This document shows positions 21,412 through 32,187 of a stretch of 64,000 nt of DNA, piece after piece. Every line of letters begins with the position of its first letter. Position 1 is the stretch's first letter. The notes under the pieces are model-generated. The model worked only from the letters and a program-made list of their open reading frames with translations, was not told the DNA's origin and ran no database searches. The DNA is taken from positions 5,047,163 through 5,111,162 of the forward strand of contig CM055096.1 in the NCBI GenBank assembly GCA_029204225.1. The letters are read 5' to 3'. The position numbers and the translations under genes were made by a program. The DNA is from Diphasiastrum complanatum. Lineage: Eukaryota > Streptophyta > Lycopodiopsida > Lycopodiales > Lycopodiaceae.

Positions 21412-22221
21412 TTATTGGCTTTGATGATTGGTTAATGTTGAAGACTGCCCCTCGCATCGTTTTAATTGTGAGCTTGATAATCCCGTCTGACTATGAATCC
21501 TTTTTTGGCCTCTTTTGGGCTCAATAGCTGGCACGTCGTCTGCTTTCTTGCTGATCCTTGATGTAGGGATCCGACAAACTATGGGTCCGCCTATTACCTC
21601 ACCATTAAACTTTACCCAAACGTTCTTTTTACAAGCAGCATATGCAATAGATGGTGCAGCAACAGCAGATGCTTTATGACTGACGTTCTTCAGAATGTCT
21701 AGAGAAGTGGGCACCTGAGTAGCACGTGCAGGCCTACGAGAGTTTCGAAGCACGACGACGGATGATGATGATGCGCTTGAAATTAGTTCGTTGTTCACGG
21801 TCTTCTTGACCTGCATTGAAGGCCTTTTTTGAACTTCTTTCAGAGGAGGAAGAGTAGGAGTTGCTTTCCGCCTGCAAATTTGCTGGAGACCTGTAGTGGA
21901 ATTGCAGTCATTTGTTTGTTTAGAAGGTGTATGAAATATGTTGTGAACCAATTGATTCCAATCACCCAGAAGCCAATCTGCAACGTATCTGACACCTCCA
22001 TGTGCACGCTTTTTTAATTTGTTCACTACTTTTCCCACCATTGTGGCTTTCAAATCCTCCAAGCCCAAATCCATGCTCTTCAGTTGGAAGAGTAGTCGCA
22101 ACAGCCTTTCCGGAGGAAACTCATCAGCTCTAAGCAGTTGCTCCTTGATAATCATTATTTCATTCCCACGAACGTTAACCTCACCAACCTCTCCACTTGT
22201 TGCATCGTAAATTTGTTCCAT
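21412..22221 (-). CDS. TFIIS N-terminal (LW) domain protein, MED26-like
   Basis: A predicted 269-residue nuclear protein, and the only host-type gene here. Residues about 22-93 fit the TFIIS N-terminal/LW four-helix domain: IKEQLLRADEFPPERLLRLL, LKSMDLGLEDLKATMVGKVV and NKLKKRAHGGVRYVADWLL, ending WNQLV. The pattern 'LK.T.(I/V)GK.VN.L+K' is diagnostic of the fold in TFIIS, MED26 and IWS1. Such domains bind disordered partners in RNA polymerase II elongation and Mediator complexes. The rest is basic and serine-rich, with nuclear-signal-like stretches, and has no zinc ribbon, so it is not TFIIS itself. The start at 22221 was chosen because the frame upstream runs through a probable 3' splice site (exon from 22235) and then meets an in-frame TAA beyond the putative intron. 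Plant MED26-like proteins usually have a longer N-terminus, so unseen upstream coding exons remain possible. Confidence 0.72.
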   Translation of the reverse strand: MEQIYDATSGEVGEVNVRGNEIMIIKEQLLRADEFPPERLLRLLFQLKSMDLGLEDLKATMVGKVVNKLKKRAHGGVRYVADWLLGDWNQLVHNIFHTPSKQTNDCNSTTGLQQICRRKATPTLPPLKEVQKRPSMQVKKTVNNELISSASSSSVVVLRNSRRPARATQVPTSLDILKNVSHKASAVAAPSIAYAACKKNVWVKFNGEVIGGPIVCRIPTSRISKKADDVPAIEPKRGQKRIHSQTGLSSSQLKRCEGQSSTLTNHQSQ

Positions 22222-22235
22222 GGCAATCACAATGG

Positions 22236-22356
22236 CTGAATAGCATACAAAGAATACTAATAAGCTTAATCAACTATAATTTATAGAGCATGGGTGCTTA
22301 GATCGAAGATGACCATCTTGTTGAACAAGAAGCTGCATGATGCATGAATGACTTAC
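22236..22356 (-). other. Candidate 5' UTR intron of the TFIIS-domain gene
   Basis: On the minus strand a GTAAGT donor follows position 22357, and a pyrimidine-containing acceptor ending TTCAG precedes 22235. The length is 121 bp. Joining the flanks puts an in-frame TAA upstream of the ATG, so the upstream exon would be untranslated. Inferred from splice motifs only. Confidence 0.4.
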
Positions 22357-23059
22357 AGTTCGCAAGATGATAATCAATCAAATCTTAGAAAGCACTCAAA
22401 CAAGCTAAGCAGAGGACTGAGACTGAACATCATGGAAGCGCAATGATTAAACAAGCAAAATATTTACGACTTTCAACAAAATGAATAATACAAGTATTGA
22501 AAGTAGTGGCAAAAAACAAAACCCGATCGATCCCTGGTGTTGTTGTTTTGATTACGCCTGCCTGCTGATCCACGACTAATCTTGTGTTGCTGCTGCTTCT
22601 TTTCTGCCAGCTCCTTTTTCTTTTCAACAGAAATGTTGTGTTGGAATAGTATAAGACCTCTGCGAGTAAAAGAGTGAATGAAGTCTGTCTAATATTATTA
22701 ACCGGCAAATGAGAGCACTGGGATTTGCACATGAGCAAGGCTTTAGGGCGCTTTAGGGTAAAAGTCATGAATTAATTGCTATGTAAATGAGGAGAGGGGG
22801 CGGGGGTCTCCATTGTAGGCCTTTTTGCTAAGGGAAGTGTCTTCGGATGAGGGCCTTAGCCCCACAAGAAGACTTTTCCCATGGTGGAACAGTCAAGGAG
22901 GTGGACCTTCCTTGGCATGGAAACCTTTTTTACTTTTTGAATTTTTTTTCTTTTTGGTGTAAAACATTTTTTACAAGCATTTTTTCACCTTATGCATCCC
23001 ATTCCATGTAACAAAATTTTTTAAAAAAAGGGAGGTGCACAAGATTTCGCTCTAGTAGG
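22357..23059. other. No gene recognised; presumed 5' flank of the TFIIS-domain gene
   Basis: May hold the promoter and first exon of the minus-strand gene, but no TATA box at a convincing distance was seen. A 112-codon minus frame (22430-22768) lacks recognisable motifs. Confidence 0.35.
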
Positions 23060-23410
23060 CACCTCCTTTTTTTTCATTCTAAAGAGATAAATGATTTTGT
23101 GCATGCATGCATGTCACACTATTTAAGATAATTCTTTTTCCAAGTTCTTCCAATTCTTGCTTTCTAAGAAGCTCGGGCACATCTTTGCCCAACTTTTTTC
23201 TTTTCCTGGGAAACATCAAATGAAAGATTATAATAATATCGAACATATCCGATCTAGATGAATTTTGTTTAAAGCCAAAAACAATGCACACATTTATGGA
23301 ACATAAATCTTAATTTGATCATAAGTAGTCTAGACATTAGCTATCTACCAGTTTCATGTCATAAGAGTCTTACTCTTGATGTCCACCATCATAGGCTGCA
23401 ACGTCCTTCC
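23060..23410 (+). repeat. Dispersed repeat, copy 1
   Basis: Matches 28105-28510 over about 350 bp in the same orientation, starting around ctcctttt and sharing ttttgtgcatgcatgcatgt, the aacatcaaat segment and the gatgtccaccat segment, with indels. Noncoding. Family unknown. Confidence 0.75.
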
Positions 23411-23466
23411 TTCTAATGGCCTTCGCCTCGCTATTGACAAATGAGGTATTCACAATGTTGCTTAGA

Positions 23467-23507
<41 letters not shown>
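23467..23507 (+). repeat. (TG)n(GA)n compound microsatellite
   Basis: A run of TG followed directly by GA. It marks the left edge of the repeat shared with 48437-49813, where a pure (GA)n occupies the same place. Confidence 0.9.
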
Positions 23508-23949
23508 TAGTGTGGGTAAGTGAGAGAGATGTTTATGGTTTGTAGATGTTTTTAACCTTTACCATGAATCCTACTAGGCTTCTACAAACACTACGCTTTA
23601 CAAAAAATCAAAAGCTCATAACACAAATATTTTTACATCTAAATTTTAGACAACCTATTTTCAAGTCACATTGATAGACTAACAATGGCTAGCACAATAA
23701 TCTATGAATGAATAAAAAATTTAATGTAATACAGATTCGAGGGCAATTCTCATTGAGATCCACCATGGTCCATGGCATGTAAATTACTACAGCTAAACGT
23801 CATGTTTAGATCAAAGCCTTATAAATCTTTAATAAATGCTTCTTTAAAGATATTATGAAGGGCGCTAGCATACAAAAAGATGTATAGCGACAAAAGTGTG
23901 CGAAGCTTATTTGTGTCAATATAAACATCGCTCAGCAATTATTATAGCA

Positions 23950-23951
<2 letters not shown>

Positions 23952-24003
<52 letters not shown>
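23952..24003. repeat. (AT)n microsatellite, left
   Basis: 52 bp of pure AT at the left boundary of the inverted core. Confidence 0.95.
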
Positions 24004-24006
<3 letters not shown>

Positions 24007-24829
24007 TATCAAAAGCATCATTGGGATGTTAAGCAAAAAGGTTTCTATTCATACAAGAAAGTGACAAAAGAATATACTAGTATGCTTTGCACAACAACTA
24101 GATATAGGGTATTAAGAGCATTCAAGCACTTACAAACAATCTAAAACATAGAATTCCTCAAGTTTCACACCAATGTGCACAAGAAGCTCACTCATGACGT
24201 CATCAGTGATACCACCAAGTCTACCAAGAGAAATTTGTGTTAATTTCAATATACTTCCAATTACAACATATCTCCAATTTCCAACTACCACAAAGTCTTG
24301 CACTGAAAACTTTCTTTATCGTATCTAGAAGAATTTGCTAAGTTACAGCATATCTATAAGTTTCCACAAAGAACATCCAGCATATCTATAAGTTTCCACA
24401 AAGAACATCCAGACATTTGGCAGAGAGCGAACAAATATACTACTGATCATCGTTGGCTGACATTGGCACAACACAAATATGTCTGGACACATACTAATGT
24501 TGCTAAATGGTCACTGTAGAAAACTCATCCCTTGGAATTTTTTCCTGCAAAGTTATAATAGCGTCGCATAGCAACGTTTAAAAGGTTTTGACTTTGAAAC
24601 ATTGCATTGCGATGCAACGTTATAGAAACATTTAATTAAAAAAATCGTCTCTCTGGTCTTATTTCTGATAAATTTACACAACATCGTGCAGTTACGATTA
24701 AATGTAAACATCGTTGAATGTCAGACAAACATCTTTGTAATGTCGTTGAAAACACTGTCACATAGCAACATATATTTATGGTTGTGTGGCGATGATTAAT
24801 TATTGCAAAGCGACGTTTTGTAAGCGACG

Positions 24830-24830
<1 letters not shown>

Positions 24831-24882
<52 letters not shown>
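24831..24882. repeat. (AT)n microsatellite, right
   Basis: 52 bp of pure AT at the right boundary of the inverted core. The other repeat copy has AT only on one side (48946-48997). Confidence 0.95.
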
Positions 24883-24885
<3 letters not shown>

Positions 24886-24935
24886 TTTTATGCATTAACC
24901 TTAGCTTTGGGTAATCTGTTTTCACCTGTTTTGCT

Positions 24936-25679
24936 CAACGAGCATGAGTTTTGCAAGTGTTTGATCACTGATATTGTGGTGGCTACGATAGGAGCGTGTT
25001 GCACTTGTCAAAGGGTACTACTCTTGGATCAACTGACAAAACTTACAAACATGTCTTTAGCTAAAATTGTAGATGGTTGCAGATCACTAAGCAAAATGTC
25101 ACTGTGAAAATGCAGATTCATGTAACATGTAATGCCTTTTTGGATCTAGTGTGTGGGCACTTACAATTTCTCCAATTCACACACCACATATAATATTGCT
25201 ACGTTTACATCAATGTGTAGATGCGTAATGTATCACTTTGGCATTTTCTAATAAGCTATTTGGGAAAGAAACTATACGTTTTCTGGTCAGTACAATGAAA
25301 TTAATCTAATTGCAAATATTTGTCAAAATAAAGAAGGAGAGAAGTGTGAAAGATTGTATGGAATGTTGAGATATAAACACAATATATCTCTATAACCAAT
25401 AATTGACTAAATTATTTAATACAATTGAATCGATCTCGTACAATTTCTCATTTAAATCATCATTGATATCTTGCCATTCATTTGAGTCATGTTCTAAATA
25501 TAGTTCAAGTCTACGTATACCTCATAGAATGGACATAGGTGCACCTTCTTGATCATTTGCATCACTTTCACACTCATCCAATAGTCTAATTCTTTCATAG
25601 ATTTCAAACAAATGGTCTATTCTTGTTGGAAGATTATTGGTAAATCATCAATGTTATCATTTATTTGACTTTTGACACT
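24936..25679. other. No gene recognised
   Basis: AT-rich sequence between the repeat and the CACTA gene fragment; possibly the 3' noncoding part of that CACTA copy. Nothing with recognisable motifs on either strand. Confidence 0.35.
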
Positions 25680-26280
25680 TCACTCGTTGTCACTGACCCA
25701 ATCATCATGCTCATTTGGCTCCAAGAAATAGTGAAGTTTTTCATCCTCTTCATTATGTGGGTTTTTTTTAGCCTGATTTTCCATATGACGATCACTTTCC
25801 TCTTCTTCTTCATGATTGTTGGTTATCACATCTTTGAGCTCAATATTTTTGAAAATCAATGGGTATCTGTGTGCATATAGATCATAAAAATGAGCTGGAG
25901 ATTGAATTTAGTGTGCTCAATAACTAATTTAAAAGTACCGACAATTCTTACTTGTTCACAATGATTTGGTAAAACCAATGTTTCATTGGAAGATCTTTGT
26001 TGAATCAAGAGCAAATAGTCCTTTTGAATCGAATCGTATAGTTGCATGTGGCCCTCAATATATGGTCTGAAACCATTTACAAAAAGATCTTGAAAGATCT
26101 ATAGTTGATTCTAGTATCTCTTGTATGTTCCAACAAGGTCACTTTTGACCAGATTGGTATCCCTTCTTGTACTACTGGCTTGATGAAACCTTGTCATCAC
26201 TCCACAATCAAATGTCGTTCTTTTTTTGTCGATGCATTCAATGCAAAAGTGTTGTCCACCAGACTAAAGAAAGTTATGCT
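25680..26280 (-). pseudogene. CACTA transposase C-terminal (DUF4216-type) fragment
   Basis: The minus strand reads TFDCGVMTRFHQASSTRRDT, then GLFALDSTKIF and, in another frame, ETLVLPNHCEQ followed by a GTAAG splice donor. These match in order YDCRVMANF, SYFAIDSTKLW and TFVFPQQCEQ plus a donor in the CACTA gene at 50414-59702. An acidic tail (HEEEEESD ... LEPNEHDDWVSDNE) ends at a TGA at 25680-25682. This is therefore the 3' end of a second, truncated copy of the same transposase family. Frameshifts and the missing catalytic part make it inert. Confidence 0.7.
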
Positions 26281-27249
26281 GCCTATACTGCCAGATTGAA
26301 AAATCTATATATCAAAAAATGTTTTTAAATAATGTGTTACAATAACAAGGTGATTATTTTATATACATATGTATAAAACAACGAGTTTGAGTTTAGAAAC
26401 AAACATGCCTAAAAAAATAAAAAGCCGCACAAAAAGAATCGAAGGACTCACTTTTATTTTCTTGTTTTTCACCATTCGTTTTATTTTCTCTTTCTTATTT
26501 TCCTTTTGTTTTCTTAATCTAATTGTATATACACTTTCTATGTCCCTCCCTTCCCCCCACCTCCCCCTCTACAGCTAATCATTCTCCCCCAAAAAAATTT
26601 CTCACTTTTCACCGCTTCTCACCTCTCTCTCTCATATATACCCCTTTTACCTTCCTTCGCAATTGTTTCACATTGCCATGCATGCCAATGCCAAAGACAT
26701 ACGCAGGTATAGAGGGACTTTCACCAAATTCGCAATGGGAGCATGTTAGAATACTCCTGTGAAGATTCTTCTAACTAATTCTGACTATCAAAAGAGCATA
26801 ACGGATATCAAACAATGGAGTTGAGCCACCGAACTACAATGAAGAGTGTCGACAAATCACAGATAAAGGCGCTCCAGAATATATATGTACCGGGAACACC
26901 AATGCCAGAGAAGTCAACAGACCGCGACAAATGAGCAGAAACAGAGCACAGTGCCTCACCACCATATTTTACGATGATGGAAATAAAAGCATGGCGGAGT
27001 CGACATAAAAGACTTGGAATATAATGTCAGACACCTGTAAGGTGCACTATACTCATAACCCTATGGTGCAAGAATTATAGGCCTAAAGTGAAAAAAGAAC
27101 CAAGTAGTTAAAATTCAATCTGGTTTTAAACATTTTTATAAAGTCAAGTTCTTATGGCACATGGTTTTGGGTGAACCAAAAATCCTAACCCTAGGATTGT
27201 CTATAAAGAGCATGTGACACCATTTTGTAATCACTTTTCAAAGGGAAGA

Positions 27250-27296
<47 letters not shown>

Positions 27297-27427
27297 GAGA
27301 GAGAGAGAATTTCTTCCTTCCATTATTGCTTGCTTGTGAAGCCCACACTCAAGCAAAATAGGTTAGAAATCACCTTTGGAGAGATCATCAGGATCCTTTA
27401 GGTTGTTTCCCTTTCATTGTCCACCTC
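26281..27427. other. No gene recognised
   Basis: Includes a C/T-rich stretch (26520-26660) that yields spurious frames, and a (GA)n tract at 27252-27308. No supported gene. Confidence 0.4.
27252..27308 (+). repeat. (GA)n microsatellite
   Basis: 57 bp of GA with one GC interruption. Confidence 0.95.
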
Positions 27428-27805
27428 CATTAGAGGTGTTCTAAATCCAAAAAAGACCCTTTGTAAAGATTCTTTTTATATTTTTTCACAAATTTTTCTT
27501 ACACATGGACCAATCAAAACAATCAAATTTGAAATCTACGTAACGTAACTTTTTGAGTCCACATTTTGATTCCATACTAAAAAATGGCATAGCTTTTTAG
27601 TGGTAAGTCCGAATTTAGCGGAGTTTGGTGCATAGGAAAGCGCTCAAAAGGGCTTTCCAATGATATGTTACATGATATACTTCTAAGCTACGATTAAAAA
27701 GTTATGGCAAGTCAAAAGTATTAGTGTTATAATATTTTAATAATAAAAAAGACATCTTCCACAAATTCTTAAAGGGTCTTTTTGGAACTCAAAACTCCTC
27801 TAATG
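27428..27805 (-). mobile_element. MITE-like element, copy 1
   Basis: 378 bp with terminal inverted repeats of about 40 bp, starting CATTAGAGG and ending with its complement; the subterminal sequence (AAAGACCCTTT...) is also inverted. It is the reverse complement of the 377-bp element at 32969-33345 over its whole length. No coding capacity. Size, inverted ends and two dispersed full-length copies are typical of non-autonomous DNA transposons; the superfamily is unknown because no clear target duplication was found. Confidence 0.8.
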
Positions 27806-28104
27806 CCTTGAGAATATCAACCTCTTGAGGAGAAGATCTAGAGCTAAAGATGCCTACATGAGCCAAGAAACCAAGATCCAAGAAAAATCTCACTCTTCAA
27901 TCTAAGTCATTCCACTTTTAGATCCAAAACTAAACTTTACACCCTTAGTTGGCTTAGATCCCATATCTACTATGTAGTTTAACCTCCTCCCCTTTGGATC
28001 GAAGCCCATTACTACACACGATACTCACCCGATTGGAGATTGAAACCCGTTCTTGGCCCTCTTGATCACACCAATTTAGGAGTCACGGAAAGGGTCCAGA
28101 ACAT

Positions 28105-28510
28105 GGACCTCCTTTTTCTTCATGAAAAAGGAAAATATGATTTTGTGCATGCATGCATGTCACACTTTTTAGAATAATTCAAATTCCAAGTTCTTCCTAT
28201 TCTTCCTTTTTAAAAAGCTCTTTTATATATGGTTTTTGTCCAGTTTTTTTCTTTTTCATTGAAGCCATTGGGAAACATCAAATAATTACCAAATTTGAAA
28301 AATTATAATAATATTGAACATATTAGATCTAGATCACTTTTGTAGTAATTGGGAAAAGCCAATAAAAATGCACACTTAAGAAATCAAAATGTATTAATTT
28401 GATCATATGTAGTTTAGACATTAGCTATCTACTAGTTCCATGTCGCAGCAGTGCAATCCTTGGTTGATATCCTCTTGACGTCCACCATTATAGGTTGTAG
28501 CCACTTGATG
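28105..28510 (+). repeat. Dispersed repeat, copy 2
   Basis: Matches 23060-23410. It ends a few bases before the Gypsy LTR start at 28516, which may have inserted next to it. Confidence 0.75.
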
Positions 28511-28515
28511 CCTTA

Positions 28516-28730
28516 TGTTGGAGGGTTTGTAGATTCCAAGACAACTCTGACCCTAGTTAATAGGAGGGAGGGATTTGACACCCTGCGTGTGTAAGTCCAA
28601 CTTGATGATCACATAGTTATCTGATTAATTAGAAAGTTAATAAAAGGACTTTAGGCCTTTTTGCGAGACTTTTAATGTCGCAGGCCTAAATGTCAAGTTA
28701 GTGAATAAAAGAGGCTCCCACCAAATTTCA
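28516..28730 (+). repeat. Partial LTR at the 5' end of Gypsy E
   Basis: About 215 bp match the first part of the F LTR (39089 onward), including the segment around taaaaggactttaggcc. Further right, similarity to F fades and to the leader of H begins (28980-29020), so the LTR-leader junction is rearranged. Confidence 0.7.
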
Positions 28731-29023
28731 ATTTCAAGTTGCTACCCTCCAATTATTTAAATGGGTTCTCACTATTTTTTAAATTTGAGTAGTTAGGGAG
28801 GTAGGAATTAGCCAATAGGAATTGGGATGCCCATCTCCTCAATTTTCTATATAAGTAGCAATTTCGAATGATTGTACATTTTAGTGATGACCGCTTGATC
28901 AAGATCTATTTTTTTCATAAATTAGAAATCTGATTATTTTCAAGCGATAGAGATTTTACAAATCTGATTAGATCTGAAATAGAATTTTTGTTTGAAAAAT
29001 CTAGATCCAATCTCATTATCTGA

Positions 29024-29830
29024 TTGACGCAATTTGGAATTATGGTTGAAGGAGGACCAATGAATCCACCACCAATTGTTGTTAGAAGGTCTCCTCGTTT
29101 AGGTATACCAAACTACAATGGGTTATCTGATCTCATTAGATTTTTCCAGATCTTTTCTGAATTATGTAGAATTTATGGCGAAGTCTTTCCAGAAGATAAA
29201 CTTTAGTTATTTCCTATGGCCTTAACTAGAGTTACTCATTATTAGTTTTATAACCAAGAAGAAACAGAACGCATGGATTGGGAAGTTGTTAAAGCCGCTC
29301 TCATTACAAATTTTATGGAAGATTTTTTTTTCTTTTTAAGTAAAATTAAAATGGGAAAGAGAGAGGCCATACGAGGTTATATTGAACGGATTAAACACCT
29401 CAGATCCGAGTGTAATCCCGATCTAATCAATGACGATGCTTTGATTATGTGGTTTTTAGCAGGTCTATCTAAACGGATTAGATGTGAGCTTAAATGCCAT
29501 AATGAATACACTATGATACAAAGGCTATGGACAATGCAATTCGTGAGGATGATGAAGATTCTGACGACCGAACCAAATGTTGTAATGTTGTCTTATACAG
29601 CAGGGCAAACCACGACAACATCTACCACCATTGCATCAACAAATATCAACGCTACTGCAGATAAGATGATCGACGAGTTCGAGAAACTTGGTCAAAAGTA
29701 GTAGATGCAACTGGAAAAGATGTAGTCTCAACTCGATGAAAAGATTAAAGTTTTGGAAGAATTCCATGGTAAAGCGAACAAAGAACTTGAAAAGTTTGCA
29801 AAGACTTTCCTAGCCGAAAAAATGTCTGAT
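29024..29830 (+). pseudogene. Gypsy gag, N-terminal and central part (element E)
   Basis: Frames at 29024-29206 and 29273-29701 carry IRGYIERIKHLRSEC, MWFLAGLSKRIRCEL and the STTIASTNINATADKM linker. All are collinear with gag of H (15503-16192), which helped to identify both. Stops at 29204 and 29699, and a frameshift in the acidic tract near 29530, break it. Role: particle shell. Confidence 0.75.
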
Positions 29831-30039
29831 GTTCAATTTGAGCACACAATCATACTATGAATGAATGCCCAATGTTGAAACAATGAATGACGAATACTAT
29901 TTGTCATCTGCATAGCTATACGGGACATGAAACAGCCTTTTGCTCATTTAATCATCAAAATATCTAGAAAAGGTATGCTAAGCTTCAGTTTCAAGAACCT
30001 ACTTATTCAAAAGGTGATGATGGAAAGCCTTTCAATTTT

Positions 30040-30560
30040 GCCCTTGGATTTTCAGAACGACTAGCTCTACCAGTTTCAATCGAACACAGTGCTCCTCCTG
30101 CTAATCTAATGGAACCGGAACCTTATCATGGTAATGAGCAATGGAACTATAGCAATGATCACGAGAGTGGTCCTTTAGAGTAGCATGCTATCTATGCTGC
30201 CATGCAAAAACAAGCAGCTAGACAATGGACCAAAGTGCCACTTGGATGTTTTGCATGCAGAAAAGAACGTCCTGCAAGACCCAAACCACCACGGGTTATT
30301 GAATGTGATTACAATCAAGAAAAGACCAGTAGTTCAACTTGAACCAACTATACCTTTGATAGTTGTTACCAGAGCTCAGAAACAGAAAGAAATTCTAGTT
30401 AATCCAGTACCTGTTGAATCAGCACCAACTATAGATATGCCTACCGCATCAGGGGTATATCTGAATCTCAAAGTAGAAAAGAAAAGATATCAAGATATGA
30501 GGTAGTGGATTAAACAATTGCAAGAAGAAGAAGCCCAAGAAGCCACTAAAGCAACATCCA
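30040..30560 (+). pseudogene. Gypsy gag, C-terminal part (element E)
   Basis: Matches 14551-15183 of H: LMEPEPYHGNEQWNY, GCFAC and a proline-rich linker with VVTRAQKQKE. The zinc knuckles are mostly deleted compared with H: only GCFAC remains before the linker. Confidence 0.65.
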
Positions 30561-30829
30561 AAAACAAATGTTAATACACAGTTGCACCATGAAATGATCG
30601 TAAATATTCTATCTAGCAAGATGGATATTACATTGGGAGAATTTCTTAAGCTGGTGCCTAAAGCAAAAGAAATATTATTAGAAAGATTGACTCAAATGGA
30701 ACCACAAGTCCGTTAGAAGCCACTTTTTTGTGCTAGGTTTGAAGAAACAAATAGAGTACTCAATGTGGGGACAACTTGGAAAAGTGAGCCGAAAAACATC
30801 ACCCTGTCGATACAACATAGACAATTTGA

Positions 30830-31200
30830 TAAAGAAATAATCATGATTGATGGAGGTTCAGAAGTTAACCTGATTTCAACCAAGCTATGCGCAAATGGGG
30901 ACTTACCAAGCTGAAGCCTGCCACTTTTGCCATCAAGCTAGCTGATCAAAATGATTGTCTGTCCTAGAGAAATAGCTGAAGGCATGCCTGTCAAAATAGC
31001 TGGATTGTAGTTTGTCATTACTTTTGTAGTAATGGACTTACCTGACACGCCGAATATATATCAAATTTTATTGGGATGTCCATGGTTATGAGTTGCACAA
31101 ATAATTCATTATTGGGACACTGGCAAAATTACTTTTGAGAATCGTGAGCATGCGGTCAAAGCAGATCCAATCACTTGGACTATCAAGTCAGTAGACTAAA
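30830..31200 (+). pseudogene. Gypsy protease remnant (element E)
   Basis: IDGGSEVNLISTKLCA followed by FVVMDLPDTPNIYQ and LLGCPWL, in several frames. Matches H at 14040-14345. DGGS marks the aspartic protease active-site loop. Stops and frameshifts throughout. Confidence 0.6.
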
Positions 31201-31391
31201 GAGGGGATGATGATTCATCAACAACAGATCATGCTTGTGATTGACAAATGAAGACTCTGGGAGTCCAATATGACTCTCAAACTGACACTGTCAATTGTAA
31301 TCAAGCTCTTGCAACGGATTGTATAGCAGGCTATATGTGTTAACGAGATAATCAATCCGAATTAAGCAAAATTTTCTTACTTGATCGAACT

Positions 31392-32187
31392 TTGGATACA
31401 CTGATCACTTTTTCCTTGAATATAATGAACTTAGCTTGGATATCAATTGATCCAATTCCAGATCTGATTGAAGATGATCTAATACATGTTAGTCATGCCT
31501 TGACTTATGATGGAGATGCAGAACTTACCGATGAGCAGATTCTCAATCACATGGATCCTACAAGATTTGGAATTCGAGATATTTGGATGAACTGACAATA
31601 AAGCCGCCAAAAGAAATTATATTGAAAGAAGGAAAAGCTCCAGGACCAATGACAAAAAAACAAGCTAAGAAACACTATAATACGGTCTTGAAACGGAAAA
31701 TATTTTCTCAAAAAATTGATTCAAAAAATGTGCCACCTTTATTGGATTAAAAAGAAAGAAAAGGCAAGGATCATTCTTTAAGTCGGACTTCTCGCAAGAA
31801 ATCACTATCAAGGAGATCATCACTTTCAGAGACAAGCACATCTTCTAGAAAGTCATCACCTCCATAATCAATTCTTGGCAAGAAAGCTAAACGGAGATCA
31901 AAGATCAGCCCTTATGAAAAGGAACAATCAGAAGAAGTCCAGCATGATATGCCCGAGCATTTTAAATGCTATACTTTAAACGATGTTGTAATTATATTAC
32001 CCAAGGCTCATCTTCAACCAGAAAAGCAAGCATCAGAAATAAAAGAGGTTTACGATGGACCACTAGGTAGGACTCAGCCAATGAATCTTGATGAACCAGG
32101 AGAGCCAGAGAAAACTTTTCAAGTTGGAGCGCAACTTACTCCCGGACAATTTCAAGCATTACGAAAGTTATTGATCAAGTACCAAGA
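31392..32187 (+). pseudogene. Gypsy protease-RT linker (element E)
   Basis: Mostly low-complexity serine/lysine-rich sequence between protease and RT, with an open frame from 31949. A recognisable lead-in to RT is RKLLIKYQDCL... just before 32188. Function beyond a linker is unknown. Confidence 0.45.

Larger units (their letters stand above)
23508..24935 (+). repeat. Large dispersed repeat, copy 1 (with inverted core)
   Basis: Homologous to 48437-49813. The outer parts (23508-23951 and 24883-24935) match in the same orientation. The core between two (AT)n tracts (24004-24830) matches the reverse complement of 48998-49764. GCGACG/CGTCGC-type short motifs recur in the core, as in the subterminal regions of some CACTA elements. 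A CACTGTAG at 24514 resembles a CACTA end, but both copies continue past it. Noncoding. Confidence 0.8.

Noticed and set aside
22430-22768. 112-codon minus frame upstream of the TFIIS-domain gene, considered as an upstream exon
   Set aside because: No family motif, and no splice arrangement links it in frame to 22235.
23896-24144. Frame with a Tyr-Ile repeat
   Set aside because: Translation of the (AT)n microsatellite.
24514-24540. CACTGTAGAAAACTC as a CACTA terminus
   Set aside because: Both repeat copies continue with matching sequence on the other side, so it is not an element border at either locus; kept only as a hint.
25665-25880. Plus-strand 71-codon frame with a hydrophobic, membrane-like sequence
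   Set aside because: It is antisense to the acidic tail of the CACTA transposase fragment on the minus strand; Asp/Glu codons read backwards give Phe/Leu/Ile codons.
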